From: Cafeteria roenbergensis | Lineage: Eukaryota > Sar > Bigyra > Bicosoecida > Cafeteriaceae | Direction: 5' to 3' | DNA length: 64,000 bases | Assembly (NCBI GenBank): GCA_008330645.1 | Contig: VLTN01000032.1 | Location: forward strand, 355,912-419,911 | In this document: piece by piece, positions 38,747 to 49,261 of the stretch | How positions within the stretch are numbered: position 1 is the stretch's first letter | Layout: each line of letters begins with the position of its first letter | The notes under the pieces: model-generated | What the model saw: the letters and a program-made list of their open reading frames with translations, nothing else | Told to the model about the DNA's origin: nothing | The model's database searches: none | Program-made: the position numbers and the translations under genes

Positions 38747-41700
38747 CTAAAGAGTCTTGGAGGCAACTAGGGAAGCCGCTGCCCCCTCGCTTGAGCTCTT
38801 CGGCCTGGCGGTCTCGGCAGACGGCACGACGTGCCTCCGGGGCTGGCCGGTCCTGCAGCAGCAGCCGCAACAGGCTTGCCGGATGCTCGCCGGGGAGCAC
38901 CTTGTCTTGGACTTGGTGGAGTGCACGACGGATGCGCCCGCAACGTCTCGCAGCCTGATGCGCAGGTAGGGCAAAGCCTCGACCAAATCGGGTGGCAAGA
39001 GCTTTGCGAGCTCGCGGCTGTTTCGCAACGGCCTCGACAGCGACACGACTTGGGCCCAGAAGAAGAGAAGCACGATGACCGCGTAGGTTGCCACGAACCC
39101 CCACGTCACGGGCACGGCAAAGCCCGCGGCGCTTGAGTAGAGGTCGTAGGCCCTGTCGCGCAGGGAGTCGAGAACGCGCTCCAGTCCGTTCTCCGTGTAC
39201 ACGTGGAGCGTTCCGAGCGCCACCGCGAGCGGGGCGTGGGCGGCATCCATGAGGTTGGGCTTGATGCCGGGCGGGTCGGGCACGGTGCGAATGAGGTGCG
39301 AAGCCTGCACGATCATGCGCCCTGACGCCGTCAGCAGCCCTCCGTCCATCACGCCTTGCTCGATGACGCTGCACATGGGGGCGAACGAGTCGTCGGGCTG
39401 GTTCCTGCACCCGTCCTCGCTCAGCAGGTTGTAGGCCTCGGGCGCAACTGCGCCCGTGAGGGGGTTGAGCGTTTCGCAGATGCCCACTTCGGTGCAGGCC
39501 TGGCCTCCAAACATGAGGCGCTCCATGGACAAGGCCAGCTCCCCCAGCGCCTCGTCCGCGAGCTCGTGGGACTCGATCCGAACGGCCAGGCCTGCATTGC
39601 CGGACAGCAGCGAGGTTTCGGGCTCGGTCGAGTTGGAGGTGAGCATCATGCGGTGCGTCTGGGACGTGAGCTCCGCCATGGCCTCGGCAGCGTGGACGAC
39701 GCGGATGATGCGCGTGGCCTGCTCCGTCGCCGTGTCAAAGTACTCCATTGCCACGAAGACCACGACGAGCAGCCAGCCGGCCACCAGCCAGATTGGCAGG
39801 AAGAGCCAGAGCATGGACCGCTGGGTGAAGGCGCCGCTGTCGACGTGGTGCCGCTCCATCGTCTCGAAGTTGGGCTGCGCCGGCCCCGCGTGGCTGTTGA
39901 GCATGGAGTTGGCCTCCGCCGCCCGGACCTTGCGAGCCGCCCGCGCGCGGACGCGGCGAAGCGTGTCTTGCCAAGCGACGGTCATGTCTTCCTCCTCCAC
40001 CGTGAGGCGCTGCATCTCTGCCTCATCGATGCCCCCGGCCTCGAGCATGCCCGCCGCCTCGTCGTCGCCCCGCTTGCTGTGCGACTTGCCGATGGCGCCC
40101 GCCTTGGGCGAGCCGCCGCCGCTGGTGGTGCGGCGGGCCGCCGCCACGTCGGCCGAGTTGGCCCTTGCCGAGGGATCGTCCTCTGCGGCCGCAGCGTCCT
40201 CCGCCTCTGCGACAGCCCTGTCGAGCTGGGCTGCGCTCAGCGCGCGCATGGCGCGCGCCGCCTCGCCGGGAACCATGAGGAACAGGCCCATCACCTCACG
40301 CTGCTTGGCGGCGAGCGCCCGGATTGCGGTCAGGAACAGAACCGCGGTGACGACAACAACGAGCAGCAGGTATGCCATCCCTGCGTATGCCATCTGTGAG
40401 GTGACCTCGGGCCCAAGGGCGAAGAGGTCCGCGTGCCGGTACGCGAGGGAGAGGCTGAAGGCTTTGACCACGGCGTCGACGTTCATGCTCAACGCTTCGA
40501 GGAGCAGAATGGCCTCGCCAAACTCCGCGTCCCACCACGACTTGAGGCTGAGGGTGCGGAGCTGCCCAAACATGAAGCTCTCGGCGTCGGCGAGCGATTG
40601 GTTGCGCTCCTTGGAGTCGCGGCCGGCGGCGTGCGGCGGCTCCAGCAGCGACACCACAGTTTGCTGGTCGTGGATGTAGCCGCTCTCTCCGTGCACCCTT
40701 CCTCCCTGGTGCAGCTGCTTCTGGCCATTGTGCATGTCGTCGCGACCCCGGACAAGCAGCTCGAACTCCTGCTCCAGCGAAAAGTTGCGGAGCGACCTGC
40801 CGAGGCTGTACTCCCTGTGGATGTGGTGCGCTGCATCCACCGCGCGGGTCAGGCCATAGACGCGGTGGGCGGAGAGGTCCAGCCCGGTCACGACCAGACG
40901 CAGGCGCTCCGTCGAGAGCGGGACCCACCACGCGATGACTACCGCCGCGGCCAGCGTCGCCAGAGTCGTGAAGGCGAGGCCGACGCGGACTCGAGATATC
41001 TCAGGCTCCGTCTCCGCGTTGAGGCGGGAAAGAGAGCGGGTGAGGTTCATCGTGGTCGTGCTGCCGGCTGACCCGACCGAGGAAGCGCCGTCGAAGCGAG
41101 CCCACCCTGCGCCGCTGCCGTGCCTGGTCTGAGCAATGCTTCCCGCGGCAAGGTCTGCCGGAGGCGCCTGGATGCGGACCTGGGAGCCACCACGTCGGCT
41201 CATGCCGGCGCTCAGTGCGCCGTTGGGAGTGGAAGCCGCGCCCGTGGCAAACTGCGGTCCTGTCATGCTCGCGCGGGCGAGCGAGGAGCGGAGGGCTGCC
41301 TGTGACGCAACTGGCTTCCCTGCTCGGCCAGGCACGGCAGCCTTTGCCAGGGGCCCGGACTTTGACTCCTGCCGACCCTGTTCGGGCTTGGCGGCGAGCG
41401 CGGCCGTCTGGCCGGCGTCCGGGGCGCCTGGTTCGCTGCCGATGGACTCCGCCGCCGCGGACTGCGCCACTGCGAACGGAATCGCGGAGCTGCCCGTTGG
41501 CACCGCCTTCACTTCCACGGCCTGACCCTTGGCCGAGGAGATGCTCGGGTGCGACCGGCTGGCCTGCGTGTCACTTCCGCTGGGCCCTGAGCGCAGCTGC
41601 TGCTGTTGGTGCTGCTGTTGCGTGGGGTCTCCAACGAACGAAGCGGACTTGCGCTTCGCGTCGGGCAGAAGCGAGATGTTCGCGACTGGGGCACCGGCCG

Positions 41701-44700
41701 CAGGACCGGCCTCCTTCGGCTTGGCAAGCGACGGAACCGACGTTGGAGCCGCGCCGAGGAGCGCTTCCAGGCCGTTCTCGTCAGCCGATGCGGCGCTGGT
41801 CTCGCTCCCCGAGGACCCCGGGCCGTCCGAGTTGGCCGCCTCAACGCTCGCTGCGTCAGCGTCTCGGGACTTCATCCAGGCGGCGAGGTCGGCCCCCTCC
41901 TGGCCGTCGGCCGCGTCGTCGTCGTCGGAGTCCAACTCGTCAGTCGCGATGAGGCGTGCGCTCTCCCCTGGGTTCGGGATTCCCTCTGGCAGCGCGGCGT
42001 CCAGAGGCGACCATCGCAGCATGAATACGGACATGCCGCGCGCCTTCATTGTCTGGATGCTGCCAGCAACGACTGGCATCGCGACCTGGCCCCTCTCCTC
42101 GATGGGAATGAGACCTGTCGACTCCAGCGACAGCAGCGGGTCCACGCGAAGGCCACCCGAGCCGCCATGGCCGCTCGGTGCCCGTCCTCGCCCAGTCTCG
42201 CTGATGCCCCGCGCTCGCACTTCGAAGGAGTCCGCCCGAGAGTGCCGCCCGGTCAGGCGCCCGAACCCTGACGATGCCGGCCCGCCGAGCGCCCCATCTG
42301 GCATTGACGTGCCCGTGACGCTGCGCGCCGTTGCTGGCCCGTGCATGCCTGCGATCGACACCCTGCGGGCTCGGCCTGCCCTTGCGGTGGACAGTCCCGC
42401 CGCGGCGTGGTGCGTCAGATTTCTCGCCAGGCTCGGCTGCGAGCGAAGGATTCTCGCCTCGCTCACGGCGACAATGGGAAAGGCTTGGAAGCCCGGCGCC
42501 GCGGATGGAAAATAGTCGAGCATGCTCACGAACCGGTCAGTGAGCGTGGAGGGCTCGATGCGCAGCAGGTCGGACGAGCGGCGAGAGGCGGCAAAGATCC
42601 GGTACCCGCCTGCGGGGCCAGCGAAGAGCAGGAACGCCTCCTCGGTCGGGATGGGCTGGAGCACGGCGGCCATTCGGGGCGCCAGCGTTCGAGGGTCGGG
42701 CGGCGCCTCGTCGATCGTCACGACCATTGGCTCGAAGGTCCCGTCTTGCCTCAGAACAGGAAGCGTCCGCGACCAGCCGACCACCGACGAGTTCGCTCGG
42801 ACGGACCGTCCAAAGGTTGCGACAAACTTGTCGTGAAATGCGGCAAACGGCATCGGGATGATGGCGTGAGAGAGAGTCTGGCCGACAAGCGCGGAGGGCC
42901 GAGACGCCAGGAGCAGCCTGCAGGCGGCGGGGCTCACTCCTACGATTTCGCTGCGCTCCTCCACGGCCATGGACACGGTGATGACGGCGGCACTTTCGTC
43001 GGTGATCGCATGGCGCAGGCCGCGCTTTGGCCCAGTCTGCCCTGCTTCTTTCGAGTGCTCGAAGAGCACGACGTGGCGAACAACGTGGCGCTGCTTGTGG
43101 GAGGACGTTTCCTCGAGGCGGTCGGCGCGGTTCTGCAGCTCCGTGGCCCTGGCGGCGTTGCCGCCCTGGTCAGCAAGGAAGCCAGCGTAGGCCCGCAGCA
43201 CCGAGGGCGACTCCGGGTTGTAGCGAAGCATGTCCGTGTACTGCCGGTTCAGCGCCCGGATCGCCACAACGAGCCTGCGGCCGGCCTCGAGTGCGAGCGC
43301 CACATCCGGGCGGCGCTCCCCAAGGGTGGACCAAAACTCGGCCTGCTCGCGGAGCACTTCCACGCGCATTCGCCTCGCCTCTTTGGTGCTCTGCTCCAGC
43401 AGCACCCTGTCGATGTGATTGATGCTGCCCTCGTCGCCTGTGCCGTCGAGCTCCAAGCTCCGGACGAAGACGACGAACGCCAGATCGAAGGGAGGGTCAA
43501 GCTGCTTCAGCCTGGCGAGTGCGTCGCACTCTTGGTGAGTGAAGGAGCTGAACCGGCGGAAAAAGCTCGCGGCCACGGCAAAGCCGGTTCCAGCGGAGGG
43601 AAAGCCGCGCATGACCATGCGAAAGGCGTCCTCAGCCTCGGCAATGCTGATGGCTGCAGCCGTGCTTGCGGAGGCATCGTCCCTCGCTGCCCCATTGCCG
43701 AGGAACGCCGAGGAGTTCGGCCTGAGGGCCGAGCCCTCGCCAGGCTGTCCGTCCTGGAACTCTAGCGCGCTGGCGTCGGCGTCGTCGGCATCGGCCATCG
43801 GGTTCGCCTTGCGGCGTCGGCCGTGCTTGGACCCCGAGAAGGAATCGTTGGCCGATGGCGACTCTGCAAGGGCAGCGGAGATTCCGCTCCGAGCCTCGGT
43901 TTGGATTCGGTAGCGAAGCAGTCTGGAGCTGGCCCACACCAGCACATGGCCGGCGGTGCGGCATTCGATCAACGGCTGGCTCTCGATGCGGTGGCTCTCC
44001 ACCAATATCGCCATGAGGCCGGCGGATGCCGCCAACGGCAGCCCGATGAACACCATTCCAGTAAAGTCCGATGTTGGCGACCCCTGTGCGAATGCCAGGG
44101 TGGCTGTTGCCCACAAAAACGTCATCGCCGAAGCTCCAGCCATTGCGTTGCCCATGGGGTTGGAGTGCGGGAGCTCTCTGAACACTGCCGAGAACCACAC
44201 CACGCCCTGCGAGCAGCGGGCACGGGGAAATTGCGTTTGGACGCACGAGGCAGCTTGGGGTGCCATACCCCTGGGCCTCGAGCCCGGGCAGCCAGCAGGC
44301 CGCTGCAAACAAAGGGCAGGCGGATTGTGCACGCGTTCCGTGGTGGCGGGTGCGCCAAGCGCGACAGCGCCGCCTCACCGCGGCAATGAGGAACCCCGTC
44401 AGCAACGGGCTCCCGACCGTGGAGGGGTCAATGTTGACCACTGCTGTGAGCAAGAACTTGAACAGCAGCAGGCCGACATCCACGCGGCCGTGCGCCTTTG
44501 CCGTCCACGTGAGGCTGCCAGGCTCGCGGTCGACAAACGTCGCGGTCACGAAAACGGAGACTCCCAGGAAGAGCATGAGCAAAACGGCGAGGATGACTGT
44601 GGCAACAATGCGCACCGGGGACCCGCACGACCTGCGTTGGGGCCGGAAAAGACTCGCATGGGCGGCGAAAGGGGTTTCGAGGCCCAGCTGCCTTGCTGAA

Positions 44701-45759
44701 ACAGGGCACCGCAGTGACAAAGCGGGCGCGGACGCGGGCTTCGGCCGGCGGAACAACGGTCCCCACCCCCCCACTCGGATTGTGCCGCAGGCTCGTCGCT
44801 CCTGCCCAGGCCTGTGCCCGCGCATCGTGACGTGCGTCCGCGTGGCGGGTGCCAGGTCCTGCCAGCCTCGAGGCGCGGCGTGCAGCCAGACGCGGGAGGC
44901 TTGCGCGGCGAGGCCAGGTCTCTGCGCCGCACCCCCCTTGCCTCACAGTGTCGTTCCGTACCACCCCAAGGGCGCTGACGCGTCGCAGGCAAAGGCTCGA
45001 AGAAGCACTGATGCCACGGGCAAAAACAGCACAGAGACGGACAGGGAGGCGATGGCCCGAAACACCCGAAGCACGGTTGGCGACTGCATGCTGTCCAAGA
45101 CGAAGGCCCGGCCGATTTGCACAGCCAGCGCGACGAACAGGGTCGCCCACACCGTCGCCAAGATGAACATCACTTGGTACGCAAGCAGGCCGAAGGTCTT
45201 GTCCGCCGAGTCCGGGGTCACGAACACGAGCGCCTGCGAGAGTCCGTCCGTTGCCTCGGCGGAATGCCAGGGGTGCAGCTGCGAGGCGCTGAAGACGAAC
45301 GCCAGCATCTGCGCAGTGTCGATGACAGTCGCGAGCACGACTCTGGTTCGGTGGGGCCGGGCGCTCTCCTTTTCGTCGCGGAAGGCGATGAAGCCGAGGC
45401 CTGCGAGCCAGCGGAAGCAGGCGAGGGAAACAATCCAGCACAAACGGCCGTGGAGAGCGAAGGCGAACAAGCACGTGCGGGGTTCGCTCGCGACCTGGCG
45501 CTGCGTCCGCGGCGCCGCGGCCCACAGCATGCCCCGACCCCAGCAGGTCCCAGGGCATACGGCCCGGGGCAGCCATATCCTCGTCGCGTGCCAGCCCGGA
45601 TGCGTTGGCGCGCTCAGTTCCCCATCGCGCGCCATGCATGACGCGCCGGCCGTTGTCGCTGGCGATCAGCTGACCGAAAAGAGCGCGGTGCACGCTGGAG
45701 GAAAAGGCCTCGATGAAGCCGCCGCTGCCGACGGCCCGCTCCCCCTGCATGCCCGCCAT
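38747..45759 (-). CDS. TmcB-like multi-pass membrane protein with PAS-type region
   Basis: Four exons on the minus strand: 45675-45759, 45401-44947 read as 44947-45400, 44379-44631 and 38747-44206. The phases fit at every join and give 2,083 residues. The last two donors are GTGAGG and all acceptors are CGCAG; the first donor is GTCAGC, the weakest point. The joined N-terminus has about seven membrane helices (DTAQMLAFVFSASQLHPW, LAYQVMFILATVWATLFVAL, GRVDVGLLLFKFLLTAVVNI). It then has YTDMLRYNPESPSVLRAYAGF and the PAS-like stretch ITDESAAVITVSMAVEERSE to IIPMPFAAFHDKFVATF. This is the order of TmcB/TmcC proteins of protists. Past a disordered linker come two further modules, each a membrane helix, about 190-200 extracytosolic residues and a second helix (about 1340/1535 and 1735/1965). 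A sensory role is inference. Confidence 0.85.
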
Positions 45760-46382
45760 GGTCCAAGGGGCGGCTGATGGCCGTGTGACTGCGCGGCAGC
45801 CGAGTGTTGCGCGACAAGCATGCCCATGCGCGCGCCGGCAGAGGCGAGCGCAACCGGTGACGTTTGGGCGACCGGGAGCAGACGCGACAGCCTTTCGGGG
45901 AGCTTGCGTCTGGCCATTGGGTTCCAGCACGCACCTCCGACACGCGGGGGCGGGCGCATGCGGTGCGCGCGCGTGAATCGGTGCACCCCTGCGTCGCTGG
46001 CCGGCTGTCGCGCCCGTGCGCGCAAGGGCTGCCGGTGGGGCGGGTCGCAAACTCGGCTTGGCCTCACAACAAGAAAAAATCGCGGCGGCAATACTGGCTC
46101 CGGCGAGGAAAACTCCCTCCCCGGCCAGCGGTCGTCGCGTATATCTGGGCGGGCAAAGAGACGAACCGGCCGGGCCAAAACGCGAGCAATCTGCTGCTCG
46201 GGGGGGTGGTTGTGACTCAAGGGACTTCAAGCTGCATGAGCTTGCCAAGCCAGCGTGGAAATCGGATCGAACGGCGTGGCCCTGCGCCACGCGTATCCGA
46301 GCAACGCATTGCAAAGCCGGGGGCAGCACGCCAGCAAGGCGATGGGGCGCGAGCTGGCCGACAAGGCGGCGCACTGCGCCGC
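45760..46382. other. Upstream interval of the TmcB-like gene, no gene seen
   Basis: 623 bp between the TmcB-like start and the hydrolase stop. It has an A-rich patch at 46069-46082 and a GCCGGCAGAGGC near-match to the promoter motif at about 45835. Nothing else is recognised. Confidence 0.5.
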
Positions 46383-47828
46383 TCACGCAGCCGCAAGCAC
46401 GCGCGCCGTCCAGGCAAGCTCTGCCTCGCTGGCCACCGACGTGCTGCCCACGCTGCAGTGCAACGCTGCACCCCTTGCTGCCGGGAAGCCAAGCAGCACC
46501 GAGTCGCGGTGAAGGGGCCGCTGGAGCTGGCCGAAGAACAGGGACGACTGGTTGCCAGCGATGGCGTCAAGCGACGGGTTGTTGACGAGAACAGGTCGGG
46601 CCGCGATGCCGCGGAACGCGCTCGCATCCAGGAAGTAGGGTTCCACTGCCGCGTAGAGATCGGCGAAGCCCCGCGAGCCGAAGCCGAGCGAGCCGAAGCC
46701 TCGGAGGAACGACAGCTGCAGCGAGGTGCTGGCGCCGATCTCCATGTACGTCTCGAACTGCTGCGGGGCCGAGTACCACAGCTCCTGCAGGTGCTGCGGC
46801 AGGCCGCAAACGAAGGTTTGGTACAGGTCCGCCATCCCGCCGTCTGCGACAAGGGCCTTGAAGCCTGCACTCGCACTGAAGGCCCTGGGAGCAAGGTAGC
46901 CGCCGAACGACCGGCCCCAGAGGGCCATGCGGCTCTGGTCGAAAGCGGGCAACGAGGCCGCCGCCCACGACACAACTTGCGCGACAACCTCCTCCCAGTC
47001 CGGGCGGAAGCGAAGGCCCTGAAATCTGGCCACTGACCCCTGGCCGGGACCCTCGAACGCCAGGAGGCTCATGCCCTGCGCTGCCGAGCGGCCTGCGAAC
47101 TGGCCCACCAGCATCTCTGCAGTCCCGTCGTAGCCAGTCATCATCACAACCGTGGGGGTGGGGGAGCTTCCGGTCCCGCTTGTGCACCAGTAGCCGTGGA
47201 GGCTTGCCCCACTGGACGCGTTGGGGCCGGTGTACGGAATGCTGACACTCGCGCACGGCGACGAGCCGAGCGCCAGCGAGGACTGGAACGCAGCAACCGA
47301 TCTGTTGTAAACCCGGAGGGCAGGTGGGCTCATGTGGTCACTGAAACGCTCGCTGAGCAGAAGGTAGGTTGCCGCCCGGCCATACGCCGCAGCGGCCGCG
47401 TGAGAGGCGCCACTGGCACGGAAAGCGACGGCCGCTGCTTCCGACGCGTCGCCTGCGGCCTGCCACTCCTGCTGCCAGGCGTCTACCGCTCCCGCAACCG
47501 TGGTGTTCGGCACAGAGACGCGGTCCTCCACCCGGCGCGCGATGACCATGGCCTCGAGCATGTCTGCGCCTTTCCAAGCCGCACTGGCTAGCCCGGCAAG
47601 CGTCTCGAACTGCAGCGTGTCTTTGGCCTGGAGCGAAGAGCTGTCCTCGAGACCGCGGAACAGAACCTGGTAATCGCCCGCGTCAGACGCGTTGATGGCC
47701 TCGCGAGCGTGCGCGCAGCTCACTCGGCGCGGCCCAGCAGTCGCCGAGGGCCTGAACAGAGCAGCTCCAAGGAGGCAAAGCGCCGCCGCGCGCACCAAAG
47801 GCGGTGGCTTGGTTGGCATCACAGGCAT
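46383..47828 (-). CDS. Secreted alpha/beta hydrolase (FrsA/DUF1100-like)
   Basis: 481 residues, single exon. Residues 1-31 form a signal peptide (VRAAALCLLGAALF) ending near ATAG. A helical cap-like region of about 160 residues precedes the hydrolase core. The core shows the strand VVMMTGYDGTAEML, the FEGPGQG oxyanion-type loop, and the nucleophile elbow ALWGRSFGGYLAPRA with Ser307. A late acidic loop with SLDAIAGNQ and a terminal GAALHCSVGS follow; Asp and His there would complete the triad. The GxGQG and HCxxG signatures are those of FrsA/DUF1100 type hydrolases, which cleave C-C or ester bonds of diverse small molecules. The substrate cannot be read from sequence. It lies in tandem with the TmcB-like gene on the minus strand but 623 bp apart, so no linked function is implied. 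Confidence 0.85.
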   Translation of the reverse strand: MPVMPTKPPPLVRAAALCLLGAALFRPSATAGPRRVSCAHAREAINASDAGDYQVLFRGLEDSSSLQAKDTLQFETLAGLASAAWKGADMLEAMVIARRVEDRVSVPNTTVAGAVDAWQQEWQAAGDASEAAAVAFRASGASHAAAAAYGRAATYLLLSERFSDHMSPPALRVYNRSVAAFQSSLALGSSPCASVSIPYTGPNASSGASLHGYWCTSGTGSSPTPTVVMMTGYDGTAEMLVGQFAGRSAAQGMSLLAFEGPGQGSVARFQGLRFRPDWEEVVAQVVSWAAASLPAFDQSRMALWGRSFGGYLAPRAFSASAGFKALVADGGMADLYQTFVCGLPQHLQELWYSAPQQFETYMEIGASTSLQLSFLRGFGSLGFGSRGFADLYAAVEPYFLDASAFRGIAARPVLVNNPSLDAIAGNQSSLFFGQLQRPLHRDSVLLGFPAARGAALHCSVGSTSVASEAELAWTARVLAAA

Positions 47829-49261
47829 GAAACGATGTGCGGTGTTGCGCTGGGGAAGTGAGGGCTCGCGGAGAGGCGCCTGAGAGTAGGGCCGGGATGC
47901 CAGAGCCTCGCCGGGACGTTGCTGGGAAAGACGCGCAGAGCGGCTTGACGGACCTGGCGCTCGGAGAACTGAGTCCCCATTGTCGGCTCGGCACGCAGCG
48001 GGGTGGAAACGGTGGCACGAGCTGGAGTGCGCGCTCGGCCGGGAAGCTCATGCCACCGAGGGCGCCTCGCACGCAAGCAGCCGCCGGACGGCCCGTGCCC
48101 TGAGCGGGCTTGCGCTCAGTGATGACAGGGTTCAATTATCGGTTTTCACCAGCAGCACCCAGGCGCGGGAGCTGTGATGCTTGTCCCCGCTTGGGGGTGC
48201 ACGCGTGTGTGGCGCGCGCCTTTTTTTTGGGGGGGGGGGGGGCGGGATGGTGTTTTGCAAAGAGGTGCTGCCAACGCTTTCATCACTGGGTGTCCTCTCC
48301 ACGACCTCGCCCAATTGCGACTGCAAGGCACATGAGCGCAGCGTGCGCAGGTGGCAAAGACTGCGCGAGCAAACGTGGGGGCAGCGCTTCGCGTTGAGCC
48401 TCGCTGCTGCTCGCGGCAACGACATCGACGGGCCAAGCCTCGCGGCGGCCCTCCAAGAGGGCCGCGCAGCACGTTGCGCGAACGACTGCGCGGGGATGCA
48501 AGCAAGGCGTGAACGGGACTTTGTGCATGGGGCGCAACTTCAGGCAGCCGGTAAGGGGCGCGCTGGAGGAGCCAGTCGCGGACACGACACCAACCCAAGC
48601 CTTGCAGCCCGTTTCCGCAGCCGGACGAGCTTCCGGAGGCGTTTCGGTGCGCCATGGTGACATCAATAGCGTGCTGACCAGGCAAGAACCGTCAAAGGCA
48701 GAGTTCTGTTCGCCGAAGCGCGCTCGCCGACAGTCACGGTCGCTGCCTGTCGCATTCCGAAGCTTGCGCGATCACCCGCGTTTTGTGTGCCGCCGTCCTG
48801 GGCGCGGTCCACGGCAAACGGACCTGCAGCATGCTCCCCGGCGGAACCGAGACCCACTCGTTCCCAACCAAGCGGCCACACGCGGTTGGCGCAGCGGGGT
48901 TCCCGGCAGGGCCGAGCCGGCCGATCGATCGGCCGAAAAGAGCAGCTGCAGAGAGCCAGAAAGCCTGACCAGACTGGCACTTCTCGCGCCTGGTCTTCGT
49001 TCGCCAGATGCGCCCCTCGCTAAGCGGGTGAGTGCCCCGGCTGTTTCTTGTCGCCCACCCGAGAGAGCGGCTCGGCGCGGCGCGAGGGCAGCTCGAGAAG
49101 CGCAAGCGCAACTAAGCTGCCGCTGGGAGCTCCAATCAGGGCAGCATCGCCTTGCAGCGCGCCCAAGAATGCCCCAGCTGCGCCAGTCCGCGCCCTCGCT
49201 ACGGCTCGACAGCCGGTCCGTTCGCTAGCCTGTTCTCGACGCGCCATGCAGCCGCAGTGCC
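47829..49261. other. 1.4-kb intergenic stretch with T/G homopolymer tract
   Basis: No conserved reading frame is recognised. An eight-T run followed by about fourteen G lies at 48222-48242. GC is visibly lower than in the gene-dense half. The hydrolase promoter and the ELWxxDGT promoter must both be here. Confidence 0.5.
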
